DNA of 50,899 nt from CAZFIM01 sp964519615 (GCA_964519615.1 CAZFIM010000011.1:1-50899); one strand, 5' to 3'. Numbered from the stretch's first letter, positions 25,036-34,450 are shown. Notes: generated by a model from the letters alone, not told the origin. Program-made: numbers and translations.

Positions 25036-25554
25036 TTATTCCGCAATATCATAGTGCCGCTTTTTAAGATAATATCCCAGCAGCATCGATGTGATTATTA
25101 CTAGCGGTATAGATACTACCAATCTGATGATGGTAAACTTCCAACCTAAAAAGGACGCTTCAAACAAGGTCATTGGAATACGGCAAATGCCTGAAGCGCT
25201 TACGTAGGTGAATATTACGCCGAGTTTTGCCCCTTTGTGAAAAAGAGAATAGGCAACGGGGAATGCAACGTACAAGCCTCCTACCGTGGTGCTTGCCAGC
25301 AGTATTCCCCACATATACCCTTTAATCCCGGATTCTTCACCGAGGTGTTTTTCAATAGTTTCATTTTTAACCCATATTTCAAATAGACCTATAAGGATGA
25401 AAGCGCACGGTATCACTTTGAACATGTCCAGCGCAAATGAGGTGAAATTCTTACTTATCTCTCTGCCCGGATCAAAGCAGAAAATCCAGGAAAGAACGCA
25501 AAACAGAGTGTATGAAACAATAACGGTTATCCTGAAGATAGTATTGAACTTCAC
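25036..25554 (-). CDS. Predicted permease, second half (split ArsP/DUF318 type)
   Basis: A 172-residue membrane protein with about five helices. KVIPCAFILIGLFEIWVKNE resembles the helix preceding EKHLGEESGIKGYMWGILLA, then TVGGLYVAFPVAYSLFHKGA, the repeat-unit signature of the predicted permease family (ArsP/DUF318). It should act with the product of 25551-26036, whose last four bases overlap its start (ATGA type). Canonical members are single chains of about 300 residues or more, so this looks like a two-subunit version. The transported species is not inferable. Confidence 0.8.
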   Translation of the reverse strand: MKFNTIFRITVIVSYTLFCVLSWIFCFDPGREISKNFTSFALDMFKVIPCAFILIGLFEIWVKNETIEKHLGEESGIKGYMWGILLASTTVGGLYVAFPVAYSLFHKGAKLGVIFTYVSASGICRIPMTLFEASFLGWKFTIIRLVVSIPLVIITSMLLGYYLKKRHYDIAE

Positions 25555-26036
25555 AGCGATATCTCTCTGAAAAATATTCCGGTTACGATGGTGATAATGA
25601 GAGCGATAACAAGGCTAATAGCATTTCTTAGTAGTGTGACTTTTATGCCGAAATAATGTTTTTCTATAGGATATGTGAGAATACCTACCATCATTAAGGT
25701 GGTAGTGAAGGCCGCCAGTACCATATAGGCTACACCGTGATCGAGCAAGATACCGGCAAGTGGATAGGCAATGAAACCGGGCATTAAAGTTATAGAACCG
25801 AATAGGGAAGCGAAGAGAACACCAATCACTTTGTTCTCTGCACCGAGATAATTGGAAATAATGTTTTCGGGGATCAGAAAAAGCACTATCGATACCAAAA
25901 CAAGCATGAGGATAAAAGCGGGCAGTATACTGATAAATCTCCTGAAAGCGGTTTTCAGCGCTCCTATTGTTTTAGTCCTGCTGGCTATAAGTGAAATAAC
26001 TAATGCAATTGCGGTTAACGCATATAACCAATACAT
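25551..26036 (-). CDS. Predicted permease, first half (split ArsP/DUF318 type)
   Basis: A 161-residue membrane protein with PAFILMLVLVSIVLFLIPENI, SNYLGAENKVIGVLFASLFG, then SITLMPGFIAYPLAGILLDH, the counterpart signature of the partner. It ends IVTGIFFREISL and overlaps the partner's start by four bases. The GVAYMVLAAFTTTLMMVGIL helix is followed by a short loop. Together the two halves give about ten helices. Confidence 0.8.
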   Translation of the reverse strand: MYWLYALTAIALVISLIASRTKTIGALKTAFRRFISILPAFILMLVLVSIVLFLIPENIISNYLGAENKVIGVLFASLFGSITLMPGFIAYPLAGILLDHGVAYMVLAAFTTTLMMVGILTYPIEKHYFGIKVTLLRNAISLVIALIITIVTGIFFREISL

Positions 26037-26476
26037 TTTGGGGAAGCATCCTTATAGTGTGATAATCTTTCTTATGAGTTCTGCTATTTTATCATGTTAA
26101 CTTCTGTACAGCTCAATAGGAGAGAACGTATGTGAGCATGATAGCGCATCTTTAGTAACACCGCTTGTTTCCTCTATTTCCTTATCGATTATCCCAACCT
26201 CACCGGTAGGACCGCAATTAAAAGTGAAACATAGAAAAAAGTGAAACATAGTAAAAACGACAGGCGGAGGAGAAGGTCAGTATCTTATCACTACTGCGGG
26301 CCATCAGCCGCAGGAGTGTACGAACCCGCTAATTAACTTGTGCCGGCGAGAGAAACAAGTTTTCAATGCCGTTTACCGGCACTTAGGAACCGACAATTGC
26401 TCACTATTATATCTGCTTACAGTATTGCTATATCGCACCGGCCTGAATGGCATGGCTGTATGCGGATGTGCAGCAG
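26037..26476. other. 440-base spacer
   Basis: It contains a short direct repeat (AAAGTGAAACATAG twice, about 26220-26250). It also has GGAGGAGAAGGTCAGTATCT at about 26266-26285, which recalls the GGAGAAGGCCAATGTCTGAT block of the modular repeat but too weakly to count as a copy. No coding frame is supported. Confidence 0.35.
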
Positions 26477-27982
26477 CTAGGAAAAATGAAAATATTCATC
26501 TACCAGCTTTTTAATCTCATCTCCCTTGCCGTAATACCGCTGGCTTAAATCCTTGTCGTTATAGCTTTTAAGTATTTTTATCAAGCCGTTGACCACTACC
26601 GGTGAAAATACCCCGTGCTCCTCATATATATGACGATGATCATTGAGACAGTCTGCTGATTCCCAACAGGATACCGGAAGTTGAGGAAGTTGGTCTTGAA
26701 TACTCTTATGCTCATCTGCAAATATATTAACATCGACATACAGCTTTGCCGCTTGCTCCAATGCATCGTCAAGTTCCAGACCGTATCGAGCTGCGACAGC
26801 AAGCCCCGCAAGTAGGAGATGGACATTTGCTGAACCATCCGGACAGCGAAATTCCACTGTCTGGCTATCGCTGAAATCGTGTACGTCATCGATCTCGAGC
26901 GGGTTGGCGTCCTTTGCCATGTTGTAAGTGTTTTGCCAACCAAGAGGCACTCTCACCAGCACCGAGCGGTTCCTGTCGCCCCAGCAGATATTGGTCGGCG
27001 CTTCCTGATGAGGAACAAGTCTGAGGAATGAAAGCGGGACGGTATTCCCAAATGCGGTCAATGAGGGGGCCAGACTAAGGAAACCCGCTATGACCTTTTT
27101 GGCTGTATCGCTTAGACCGTTTTCGGAGATCATCACATTTTTGCCATTGTTTAAAAGTTTGGTATGAACGTGAAGCCCGCTTCCTGCATGTCCGAAAGAA
27201 ATCTTTGGGGCAAAGCTGATAATCACGCCGTATTTGCGTCCGAGCATTCTTAGTATCCATTTGGCCACTACAATCTGATCAGCCGCATCCTCCAGGTGAA
27301 CAGGCATAAACTCGATTTCATTTTGCTCCATTTCTTGGTCTTCAGTATATATATGGCCTACCTCAGAGTGACCGTATTTCAGTATTCCACCTGCCTGTGC
27401 AATTGCCTTCATGGCCTCGTACCGCAATGCCTCCCACTGACAGAAAGGCGAAGATTCCTGGTAGCCTTTCTGGACAACCGTAGGGTAAAGCTTTTGCCGA
27501 GGAGATAATACATAATATTCGAGCTCTCCCATAGCTTCCATATCCAATCCCGTACGGTCTTTGAGAACTTCATGGGCTTTTCTGAGAATGTTTTCAGGAG
27601 AACTGGCAAGTCTTGTCCCATTTTTTGTGTAATAAGAGCATAGTATATCGATCGAAGGGATGGTGGAAAAGGGGTTCAGAAAGGCCGTTTTATATCTGGG
27701 GACGATGTATAGGTCACTGGATGCAGAGTCAATGTAAGAAAAAAGACTGGATCCGTCGACACGTTCTCCTGCAGATAGCAATCTATCCAATTGAGACTTG
27801 CTTGTTATCATGAAGTTAAGGGTTTTCAGCCGGCCGTCACCACCAAGATGTCTGAAGTTTACCGCTTCAATATTGTTATCGAGTATATATTTCATCACAT
27901 CGTTTTTTGTAAACTCAGCGGGAGGCTTATTCAAGAAACTGGTAATTCTATTAGGGCTTACATTAAGGTGGCGGTTATCCAT
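26477..27982 (-). CDS. Glutamine synthetase family protein
   Basis: The 501-residue protein shows GS class I-type motifs: the metal-binding ELEYYV near residue 155, NEIEFMP, the substrate-site GHAGSGLHVHTKL (GS consensus GSGMHCHQSL), NRSVLVRVP, and EFRCPDGSANVHLLLAGL (consensus EFRxPDxSANPYL). The adenylylation-loop Tyr is not clear. The usual Pro-Tyr of SANPYL is Val-His here, and the length is above the classical 440-470. It may act as a gamma-glutamyl ligase of another amine rather than on ammonia. No glnB or amt neighbour. Confidence 0.88.
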   Translation of the reverse strand: MDNRHLNVSPNRITSFLNKPPAEFTKNDVMKYILDNNIEAVNFRHLGGDGRLKTLNFMITSKSQLDRLLSAGERVDGSSLFSYIDSASSDLYIVPRYKTAFLNPFSTIPSIDILCSYYTKNGTRLASSPENILRKAHEVLKDRTGLDMEAMGELEYYVLSPRQKLYPTVVQKGYQESSPFCQWEALRYEAMKAIAQAGGILKYGHSEVGHIYTEDQEMEQNEIEFMPVHLEDAADQIVVAKWILRMLGRKYGVIISFAPKISFGHAGSGLHVHTKLLNNGKNVMISENGLSDTAKKVIAGFLSLAPSLTAFGNTVPLSFLRLVPHQEAPTNICWGDRNRSVLVRVPLGWQNTYNMAKDANPLEIDDVHDFSDSQTVEFRCPDGSANVHLLLAGLAVAARYGLELDDALEQAAKLYVDVNIFADEHKSIQDQLPQLPVSCWESADCLNDHRHIYEEHGVFSPVVVNGLIKILKSYNDKDLSQRYYGKGDEIKKLVDEYFHFS

Positions 27983-28588
27983 AGATAGCTCCTTTTTTAA
28001 TGACTCTTTGATAACACATTGAACTAATCTTGTTGTTTTCTTTCATTAACTTACTGCAAGCATCCGCGATGAAGGCGATTAGGAGGTTATACAGCTTATT
28101 ATGCTAATAAATACTCCTAATGATCACTTTCCCAAATGTATCGTGAATGGCGGCTGTTTGATTTCCCTTAGCCTGCAAACAATGCCTGTATAAGTCTTGT
28201 AACGATAGGGCTCTGTAAATCGATTACTTGCACAGCACCGCTGCCTGATATTATTACGCAACAGGGCCGCTACGTGAATAAATTAGGATTACCGGCTTCA
28301 ATTATATCTTAATGAATTAACTTCGAACAACTTGGTTACCGGTTCCTCCCTGCACTATGGCTATCTTTCTGAATGCTGATGACCCCCCGGTCAACGGGAG
28401 ACCGCACGCTCATGGCAGCGGTCTTAAAATCCTTTTGCTACTTTCAGATCTTTTTCCACGCCAAACAATTTGTGTCTATTACCGGCAAGCATAGCACTAA
28501 GGAAGCTTTATACTTTTTGTCCTGGGACAAATGGTACAATAAGAATGAAATTTTATCCGTAATTATTCTAATTCGGGAGGAGGATGCC
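27983..28588. other. 600-base spacer with no recognised gene
   Basis: Divergent region between the glutamine synthetase and hemerythrin genes. An open frame continues upstream of the hemerythrin start to 28373 but has no start signal. AGGAGG lies at 28080-28085 with no gene behind it. No repeat module is seen. It probably holds the two promoters. Confidence 0.35.
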
Positions 28589-29128
28589 ATGAAGCCCATT
28601 GGACCTCTGATGATAGAACATAGATTAATAGAACGTATGGTTGCTCTAATGAACAGGGAGCTTGAGCTCATAGAGGCAACGGGTAAAGTGAACACCGATT
28701 TCCTTTTAACAGCGGTAGATTTCATACGGATGTATGCTGATAGAACTCATCACGGTAAAGAAGTGGATATCCTTTTTAAGGAGCTTGCCGATAAAGAGCT
28801 TAGTGTGGAACATACCCGGATAATGAATGAATTGATTGCGGAACATGTAAAAGCCCGCGAGTTGACAGGAAAATTGGTACGTGCCAGAGACGACTACATG
28901 ACGGGCAATTCGGGGTTACTTAAAGATATTATATCGCTCCTTAAGCAGCTTACTGACTTCTATCCGGTTCACATAGAAAAAGAAGACAAACACTTCTTTT
29001 ATGCCTGTCTTGAATACTTCAGTTCCATGGAGCAGAATACAATGCTGGAGGAGTTCAGTGAGTTCGACAGGAAGCTGATACACGAAAAATATATAGGAAC
29101 AGTGGAACAGTGGGTAACTATTCTATAA
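28589..29128 (+). CDS. Hemerythrin-like domain protein
   Basis: From the ATG at 28589, with GGGAGGAGG just upstream, the product has 179 residues; the longer frame to 28373 lacks a ribosome binding site. It has the hemerythrin HHE pattern: MIEHRLIERM at residues 8-17, YADRTHHGKEVDILF around 50-64, EHTRIMNELIAEHVKARELT, and DFYPVHIEKEDKHFFY. Together these supply His/Glu/Asp ligands for a di-iron site. Such proteins bind oxygen or nitric oxide or store iron. Cytoplasmic; no operon partner. Confidence 0.88.
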   Translation: MKPIGPLMIEHRLIERMVALMNRELELIEATGKVNTDFLLTAVDFIRMYADRTHHGKEVDILFKELADKELSVEHTRIMNELIAEHVKARELTGKLVRARDDYMTGNSGLLKDIISLLKQLTDFYPVHIEKEDKHFFYACLEYFSSMEQNTMLEEFSEFDRKLIHEKYIGTVEQWVTIL

Positions 29129-29194
29129 TGAAAGGGCTCCCGCATATATATTCCGCAATAGTATGGTATTGCTTTCTTGTGATTTGCCTGCCCG

Positions 29195-29824
29195 CTAACC
29201 GGAGGACTTTTCCCCCAGCGAATCGTTGGCTTGCCGGGAAGAGTTATAACCGTATCTTTTTATCACGTAGTTGAGGGTAATCTCATTGCCGTTGATGTTT
29301 TCTGCTTTCTGCTGCAGCATGTGCTCGTAATATAGTTTAAGGGTTTTTAAAGAGCAGGTTGAGAGCTCGGCACGGAGATAGGTTTCAAAAGAAGGTGTAT
29401 TCGGAGTATCATCAATTGAACGCAGTGGTCTGCCTCTTTTGATTAGATGTGGATATTTGCTCTCAAGCTCTTCCTGCCATACAAATGCTATTCCCATGAT
29501 TTGATCAACTATTCCGGCAACTTCAGTGTCTATCGGAGGCAATAAAGGAAGTATTCGGGCATATTCGTCCGGATGGGTGGATTTCATCATATATGCGTAT
29601 TTTTCTGTCATCGGATTTCTCTGCGCCTTTACTGCCTGCATCAGGTCGTCCATGTAACTTTCCATGGCAGCTTCAGACCAGCTCATAAATTGTGCAAACC
29701 GGTTGATTTCAAATGTCCGGATATCATTCTGACAGGGGGCCGTACCTCCGATATTACGCACATTTTGAAATAGGTCCCATTCCACATCAAGAATTCTTGA
29801 TATTAATTGTTCCTTCTTATTCAT
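29195..29824 (-). CDS. DUF4125 family protein
   Basis: A 209-residue soluble protein with the DUF4125 pattern: ISRILDVEWDLFQNVRNIGG, then APCQNDIRTFEINRFAQFMS, and SYMDDLMQAVKAQRNPMTEK. Next come MMKSTHPDEYARI and a C-terminal LKTLKLYYEHMLQQ helix. The family has an unknown function and is common in anaerobes and gut bacteria. Convergent with the hemerythrin gene. Confidence 0.85.
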   Translation of the reverse strand: MNKKEQLISRILDVEWDLFQNVRNIGGTAPCQNDIRTFEINRFAQFMSWSEAAMESYMDDLMQAVKAQRNPMTEKYAYMMKSTHPDEYARILPLLPPIDTEVAGIVDQIMGIAFVWQEELESKYPHLIKRGRPLRSIDDTPNTPSFETYLRAELSTCSLKTLKLYYEHMLQQKAENINGNEITLNYVIKRYGYNSSRQANDSLGEKSSG

Positions 29825-30161
29825 ATGAGGCGTTGTCTTTCAATAGATTAATGAAACTTGAATATCATTCCCTGTATACCACCCTTGATACCGGAACTGC
29901 CGGATTTCTTTACTCCTGGTAGCGGTTTCAATCGGTCTGTTGCCGGACGCTTAGAGGCGGCTGTTACAGCTCCGGCTCCCCAATGATCATTTGGGGTTTG
30001 TGTAAAATATTAGCTTCCCGTAAAAATATTTCTATCCCTCTGAAGTTTACCGGGTTTCCGTATAGTGCTGTACTGTTAGCGTGTTCATGATATTTGTGAG
30101 CAACAAGCAGAAAACCGCCTCATAGATTTCATTACAGGACCATGAACCGCCTGATGACTCA
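29825..30161. other. 340-base spacer with a palindromic hairpin
   Basis: CCCCAATGATCATTTGGGG at 29979-29997 is close to a perfect palindrome and could terminate the DegV transcript, although its T-run is short. No gene is supported. Confidence 0.4.
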
Positions 30162-31013
30162 TTATTTCTCAAAGTAAAAAAGGCCAATGGTTTTAGGGCC
30201 GCAGTGCGAGGCGATAACACAGCCAGCATTGGCGGACAGTACCTGTTTAAATATTTTCGTTCCGGCCAATTGAGTTTTTACCGGCTCGGCGTCATCGGCA
30301 CATTCGCAATTATTTACTATAATAACCTTTGGGTCCACACTATCCGCATTATTCACAGCATTTTTTGCAAGAACGCGGTATACAGCCTCGCGGTTCCCTC
30401 TTACTTTTGCTGCTACGTGCATTGTACCGTCGTTGCTCACGGCAATGATAGGATGAACCTCAAGCAAGCTGGATAATAAATACTGCAAACCGGAGCACCT
30501 GCCGCCTTTATACAAATATTCTACTGTATCTATAGCAAACATGCTCCTGACTTTGGCGACTGCGGACTGAGTCGCGTTTACAGTGTCAGACAGGCTCATT
30601 CCGCTTTGAACGCACTCCGCCGCAGTCATTGCCACCAGCCCTATACCGCAGGACAAATTCAAGGAATCGATTACTTTTACTCTTTCTGCAGGAAATTCTG
30701 CGGCTGCTGTACAGGCATTTTGATATGCTGCGGAAATTTTGGAAGAAATAGATATATGTACTACGTCCATTCCTTCATGTATGTACTTCTTGAATTCTCT
30801 GGTGAAATCAAGTACCGTCGGAGCACTGGTTTTCGGCAGTTTGCCGGTTGTCTTCACGATACCGAATAGTTCAGAGGTATTAATATCCACGCCGTCTCTA
30901 TAACTTTGCTGGTCGAAATTCACATATAACGGAATAATACCAATGTTATGCTGTTTAATCATTTCATCCGATAAATCACTGGTACTGTCAGAAAAAACTT
31001 TTACAGATCTCAT
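30162..31013 (-). CDS. DegV family fatty-acid-binding protein
   Basis: A 283-residue protein: KVFSDSTSDLSDEMIKQHNI at the start, IGIIPLYVNFDQQSYRDGVD, LPKTSAPTVLDF, and HISISSKISAAYQNACTAA. KVIDSLNLSCGIGLVAMTAA and EYLYKGGRCSGLQYLLSS follow. These are all DegV/FakB landmarks. FakB proteins bind a fatty acid and present it to the kinase FakA; no FakA gene (DhaL domain) is nearby, so the partner is unknown. Monocistronic. Confidence 0.93.
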   Translation of the reverse strand: MRSVKVFSDSTSDLSDEMIKQHNIGIIPLYVNFDQQSYRDGVDINTSELFGIVKTTGKLPKTSAPTVLDFTREFKKYIHEGMDVVHISISSKISAAYQNACTAAAEFPAERVKVIDSLNLSCGIGLVAMTAAECVQSGMSLSDTVNATQSAVAKVRSMFAIDTVEYLYKGGRCSGLQYLLSSLLEVHPIIAVSNDGTMHVAAKVRGNREAVYRVLAKNAVNNADSVDPKVIIVNNCECADDAEPVKTQLAGTKIFKQVLSANAGCVIASHCGPKTIGLFYFEK

Positions 31014-31279
31014 GTATAACCTCCGTTATATTTTCAAATGAGTCATAGTAGTGAAACAGCCACCGCAAAGTAGATTTAATTTACATTACTTTCAAATCAG
31101 AAGTAAGCATTCCCGCGTTCCCATTAGTTTATTAGCATACTCCAATAGTGTTTTCTTATTCAACGGGCTAAAAGCTGCAGAATAGATCCTGCCAAAATGC
31201 CTCTCCACAAGTTTCTCTTGAAACCCTGGGAAATATATAATGCCGCACTGTCTTCAGCAAGAGTAAATTTAGCAGTCGG

Positions 31280-31708
31280 TTAAAATATCCGGTCGAGAAG
31301 AAATGACAGCACCAGAATGATGATCCAGCAGGATACGGACAGCGTGCCTATATAACGCATAGATCTGTAAGTTTTAGTGAACTCAGATGTCCCTATTTGC
31401 TTGAAAAAGCGGGGAAAATAACGGAAGTGGATAAGCAGGGCATCGATAAGCAAAATCATGACCAGCACATGTTTTATACGGAGCATAACGGTATTGAGTA
31501 TACTATTCCCATTTAAAGTAAGGACTATACCTGTTGCTATAAGAATAATGAATGCAATCCATGTGACCGGTGCTATACGGCGTGCGACGCGGGCCCGTTT
31601 CAACTTTTGATCGTCTGTTTTTAGATTAAGCATCACAGCGGCTGAAGCCATTGCGCATATGAAGCCCAGTAGCGTACCGCCGACGTGTATATGGGAAATG
31701 ATTTCCAT
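31280..31708 (-). CDS. Four-helix membrane protein, CopD/DUF2269-like
   Basis: A 142-residue protein with four hydrophobic segments. MEIISHIHVGGTLLGFICAM places a His early in the first helix. RRIAPVTWIAFIILIATGIV, then MLRIKHVLVMILLIDALLIH and a last helix follow. The single-His first helix, HV in the third and general layout resemble CopD-type or DUF2269 membrane proteins, sometimes heme-binding. The call is tentative. Confidence 0.5.
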   Translation of the reverse strand: MEIISHIHVGGTLLGFICAMASAAVMLNLKTDDQKLKRARVARRIAPVTWIAFIILIATGIVLTLNGNSILNTVMLRIKHVLVMILLIDALLIHFRYFPRFFKQIGTSEFTKTYRSMRYIGTLSVSCWIIILVLSFLLDRIF

Positions 31709-31867
31709 ATCGGAATGGTATTATAGGTACTTACTTATGGTCTGTCAACGCTCTGTATGGCAGACTACATTTATTATTTAGGGACTACGCTCATTTTCGA
31801 TGAGACCTGTGAACATTAACCAGTTACCAGACAGTCTATGTTATTCTTCAAACCGCCGTATGCAGGT

Positions 31868-32401
31868 TTATTTCTTCCCTGCAGGCGAGAGTAGATGTAT
31901 ACAATATCCAACTATGATAGATGCCGCTACAGTGATTACAATTAATATAACCACATAAATCCATCCAAAGAAAGCAATCATTACGGGGAGTAAAAATGGT
32001 TTTACAGATCTATTATAGAGAAAAATGGCAATCGATGACTCCCCTGCTCCTTTTTCCTTGAGGTCCTTAAGCAGGGGATACCAGGCGTAAATTGGACCGG
32101 TTGAGATTATCCCCGCTGCCGCAGATAGTGCCATTCCCTTTACGCCTGAACCTTTTCCGAGAATAGTTGCTACTCGTGAAGGGTTTAAGAATAGATTTAT
32201 CAAAAGCATAAAAACAAAGATTAAACCTAAGGGAAGAAGCATATTGAATAAAATCGTGCCGCTATTTTTAAAAGCTAATAAAGCTTTGCCAGGCCAGATG
32301 GCGGCAATTACAGCATAGATTACTAGAACTGCAAGTGGGAAAAGCAATACCCGCATGAAAAGTGATTTTTTATCAGACTTTGTTTGTGCCTTGTTTTTCA
32401 C
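31868..32401 (-). CDS. Predicted permease, second half (pairs with the NifX-fused half)
   Basis: A 177-residue membrane protein. FKNSGTILFNMLLPLGLIFV is followed by LGKGSGVKGMALSAAAGIIS, then TGPIYAWYPLLKDLKEKGAG. The latter is the permease-repeat signature (compare EKHLGEESGIKGYMWGILLA at 25036-25554). It begins five bases after the stop of 32407-33216, so both are cotranscribed. It is the counterpart of the other half-permease in this window, but the sequences are clearly diverged. Confidence 0.8.
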   Translation of the reverse strand: MKNKAQTKSDKKSLFMRVLLFPLAVLVIYAVIAAIWPGKALLAFKNSGTILFNMLLPLGLIFVFMLLINLFLNPSRVATILGKGSGVKGMALSAAAGIISTGPIYAWYPLLKDLKEKGAGESSIAIFLYNRSVKPFLLPVMIAFFGWIYVVILIVITVAASIIVGYCIHLLSPAGKK

Positions 32402-32406
32402 AATAA

Positions 32407-33216
32407 TTATCCTGTTATCAAATTTAGAATTAAAACGGTAATGAATGCGATGGGAATGGCAATTATAAAGGATAGGGCGTTTCTGATAAGAGCAAACCTT
32501 TTGCCGAATGCTGCAATCTCAGCCGGCAGTTGTACCAGTCCTACAGACACCCATGTAACGATGAAGGCTGTAACAGCAAAAAGGCTCACGCCATATTTCA
32601 ACAATTCATCACCGATAATATAGCTGTTGATAGGATTTCCGGCAAAGATGCTTCCGAAAAGCGCACCCCAGAGCGTATCCGTGACGGCGTTTCCTGAAAA
32701 AAACGCTGATAGCAATTCTCGGGAAGCAAGTATATCGAATAGACCTGTGAGTAGCACCACCCCGAGCATAACGGGTAATAAAGTTGCAAATTGCCTGCCG
32801 GCACTTCTCACAGCATTAATGAAAACAGATTTACTGATAACGGGTATTCCGGTATCCTTTCTTGACGCTGATTCTTCAGCTGAATATATCTTTTTAAAAC
32901 GCTCAACAGCATCACTGATTGTACCTGACATCCCGGTCATCACTTTTATATCGTTAGCCTTCAGTTGGTTGACAATAGCAGGACTAATGAATCCGGTGAG
33001 AATTGCTTTAGCACCTTTGCCAACGGCAAGAATGACTGCCTGTATTCCTGCGCCGTGCTGACCCGTAGTGAAAGGATTGATTAAAGCTTCATACTCGCCG
33101 GTATTGATATCGATAATCAGCAAATATTTTGCAGTGCTGAACCGGTCTGCCACTTTTGCCCCAAAATCAGGGCCATCAGCCGGCACTGCTATTATCATGC
33201 CGTTATTATTCTTCAT
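32407..33216 (-). CDS. NifX/NifB-like domain fused to a half-permease
   Basis: A 269-residue protein. Residues about 7-110 are a dinitrogenase iron-molybdenum cofactor-like domain: MIIAVPADGPDFGAKVADRF, ADRFSTAKYLLIIDINTGEY, GAGIQAVILAVGKGAKAILT and ANDIKVMTGMSGTISDAVE. Residues about 125-269 are half of a predicted permease with LLPVMLGVVLLTGLFDILAS and GSIFAGNPINSYIIGDELLK, ending with several helices. The NifX-like fold binds metal clusters in other proteins, so it may sense or deliver a metal or oxyanion to the pore. No nif genes are seen. Confidence 0.85.
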   Translation of the reverse strand: MKNNNGMIIAVPADGPDFGAKVADRFSTAKYLLIIDINTGEYEALINPFTTGQHGAGIQAVILAVGKGAKAILTGFISPAIVNQLKANDIKVMTGMSGTISDAVERFKKIYSAEESASRKDTGIPVISKSVFINAVRSAGRQFATLLPVMLGVVLLTGLFDILASRELLSAFFSGNAVTDTLWGALFGSIFAGNPINSYIIGDELLKYGVSLFAVTAFIVTWVSVGLVQLPAEIAAFGKRFALIRNALSFIIAIPIAFITVLILNLITG

Positions 33217-33478
33217 ATAGAGTATTATACTATTGCTGTAAGTGAGGCAGAGGTTTAAAAGTTTGTAAATGATAAAGATTATTCTTAAGGTTAGGAGCCA
33301 TTAGATGACCGGTGTATTCACGGTGTAGAATGCAGCTATGAGTTCAACACACCGGATATCGTAGCTTAAGACTTTTATTGACGGGTTCGAAAGAGGAGGA
33401 CCGACGTATCACTACTGAATGCTGAGCCGAAACAACTCATTGACTCGAGAATTCCGTATCCTATAAAATCTGTCTGTT

Positions 33479-34357
33479 ATGCCCGGAATTATAGATATTA
33501 TTGCGCCGGCATTCTTTACTATTTTTATCGGCTTTGCCTTAGGCAAGTGGCTGAAGCTCAATCTGTCTCCTGTAGTAGACTTGGCCCTCTATATCAGCAC
33601 GCCTGCGCTTGTTTTTATCTCGCTGCTGCAAAAAGATATTGTTCTGGCAAACGCGGCCAGGATATGGTCAGCCGGGCTTATTACGTCAGCAGGGTGCATC
33701 ATTGCTGCGCTCATCGTATTCAGATTATTGAGGCAGAAACACTCAGGTTTATATGTCGCCATTGCTTTGATGAATACGGTTAATATCCCTTTCCCCATTA
33801 TATATATGGCTTATGGGGCAGAGGGGCTGGTACCTGCTACGCTCTACTTTATTCCTAATATTCTTCTCATGTATACATTTGGTGTCTATATGATGTCCGG
33901 AAAGAATCGGAAAGATAATTGTAAAGAGGTTCTGCGGCAGCCGGTGGTTTATTGTACCTTACTGGGATTGTTATTTAATTTACTGGAAGTACAGGTGCCG
34001 GCAATTGTGGTGAACTCGATCGACTTTATCGGCATGATGGCGCTGCCTCTTGTACTTATTATACTCGGCTATAATTTATCAAGTGTTAAAGTTGCCTCTT
34101 TGCCTACTACGCTGTTGGCTTCGTTCCTGCGTATGGGTGTGGGGTTCGGGTTGGGATTTCTTATGGCTTCTGTATTAAATTTAGCTGGAATCGACCGCTT
34201 TGTGGTCATTTTTGTATCTGCCATGCCGGCGGCAGCGAATGTCTCAATTCTTGCTGCAAAGTATAATAATGAGGCGGAAGCTGTCTCCAGTGTTGTTTTT
34301 CTGACTACGCTGGCGAGCATCGGTATTATTCCAGTTCTACTCTATTATTTTAGTTAG
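33479..34357 (+). CDS. AEC (auxin efflux carrier) family transporter
   Basis: A 292-residue membrane protein with about ten helices. It has the AEC pattern: PAFFTIFIGFALGKWLKLNL, YISTPALVFISLLQKDIVLA, MNTVNIPFPIIYMAYGAEGL and SAMPAAANVSILAAKYNNEA, then a C-terminal helix ending VLLYYFS. The split membrane halves and the NTVNIPFP-like crossover are typical. Substrates in bacteria include organic acids such as malate. ATG at 33479; convergent with the SMP-30-like gene. Confidence 0.9.
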   Translation: MPGIIDIIAPAFFTIFIGFALGKWLKLNLSPVVDLALYISTPALVFISLLQKDIVLANAARIWSAGLITSAGCIIAALIVFRLLRQKHSGLYVAIALMNTVNIPFPIIYMAYGAEGLVPATLYFIPNILLMYTFGVYMMSGKNRKDNCKEVLRQPVVYCTLLGLLFNLLEVQVPAIVVNSIDFIGMMALPLVLIILGYNLSSVKVASLPTTLLASFLRMGVGFGLGFLMASVLNLAGIDRFVVIFVSAMPAAANVSILAAKYNNEAEAVSSVVFLTTLASIGIIPVLLYYFS

Positions 34358-34407
34358 CAATGCTTTAACCGATCTATCATCTTTTCAGCTATTTATGCTT
34401 ACCAAGG

Positions 34408-34428
34408 ATTGGCTGCCTGTGGGCAGGC
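34408..34428. repeat. C-module hairpin between convergent genes
   Basis: GGCTGCCTGTGGGCAGGC, with GCCTG (34415-34419) and CAGGC (34424-34428) paired around TGGG, is the terminal hairpin of the modular repeat. It lies midway between the stops of the AEC and SMP-30-like genes, where it could end both transcripts. Confidence 0.55.
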
Positions 34429-34450
34429 GATGCATATCGGAATAATTACA

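Noticed and set aside
26220..26255. Tandem AAAGTGAAACATAG units as a CRISPR-like or tandem repeat
   Set aside because: Only two short units with no spacer structure.
33371..33395. GACGGGTTCGAAAG as a tRNA T-arm
   Set aside because: No acceptor or anticodon stem can be built around it.
33373..33412. Possible further copy of the GGAGAAGGCCAATGTCTGAT block (CGAAAGAGGAGGACCGACGT)
   Set aside because: The similarity is short and lacks the hairpin and integrase-like frame; left out of the repeat list.
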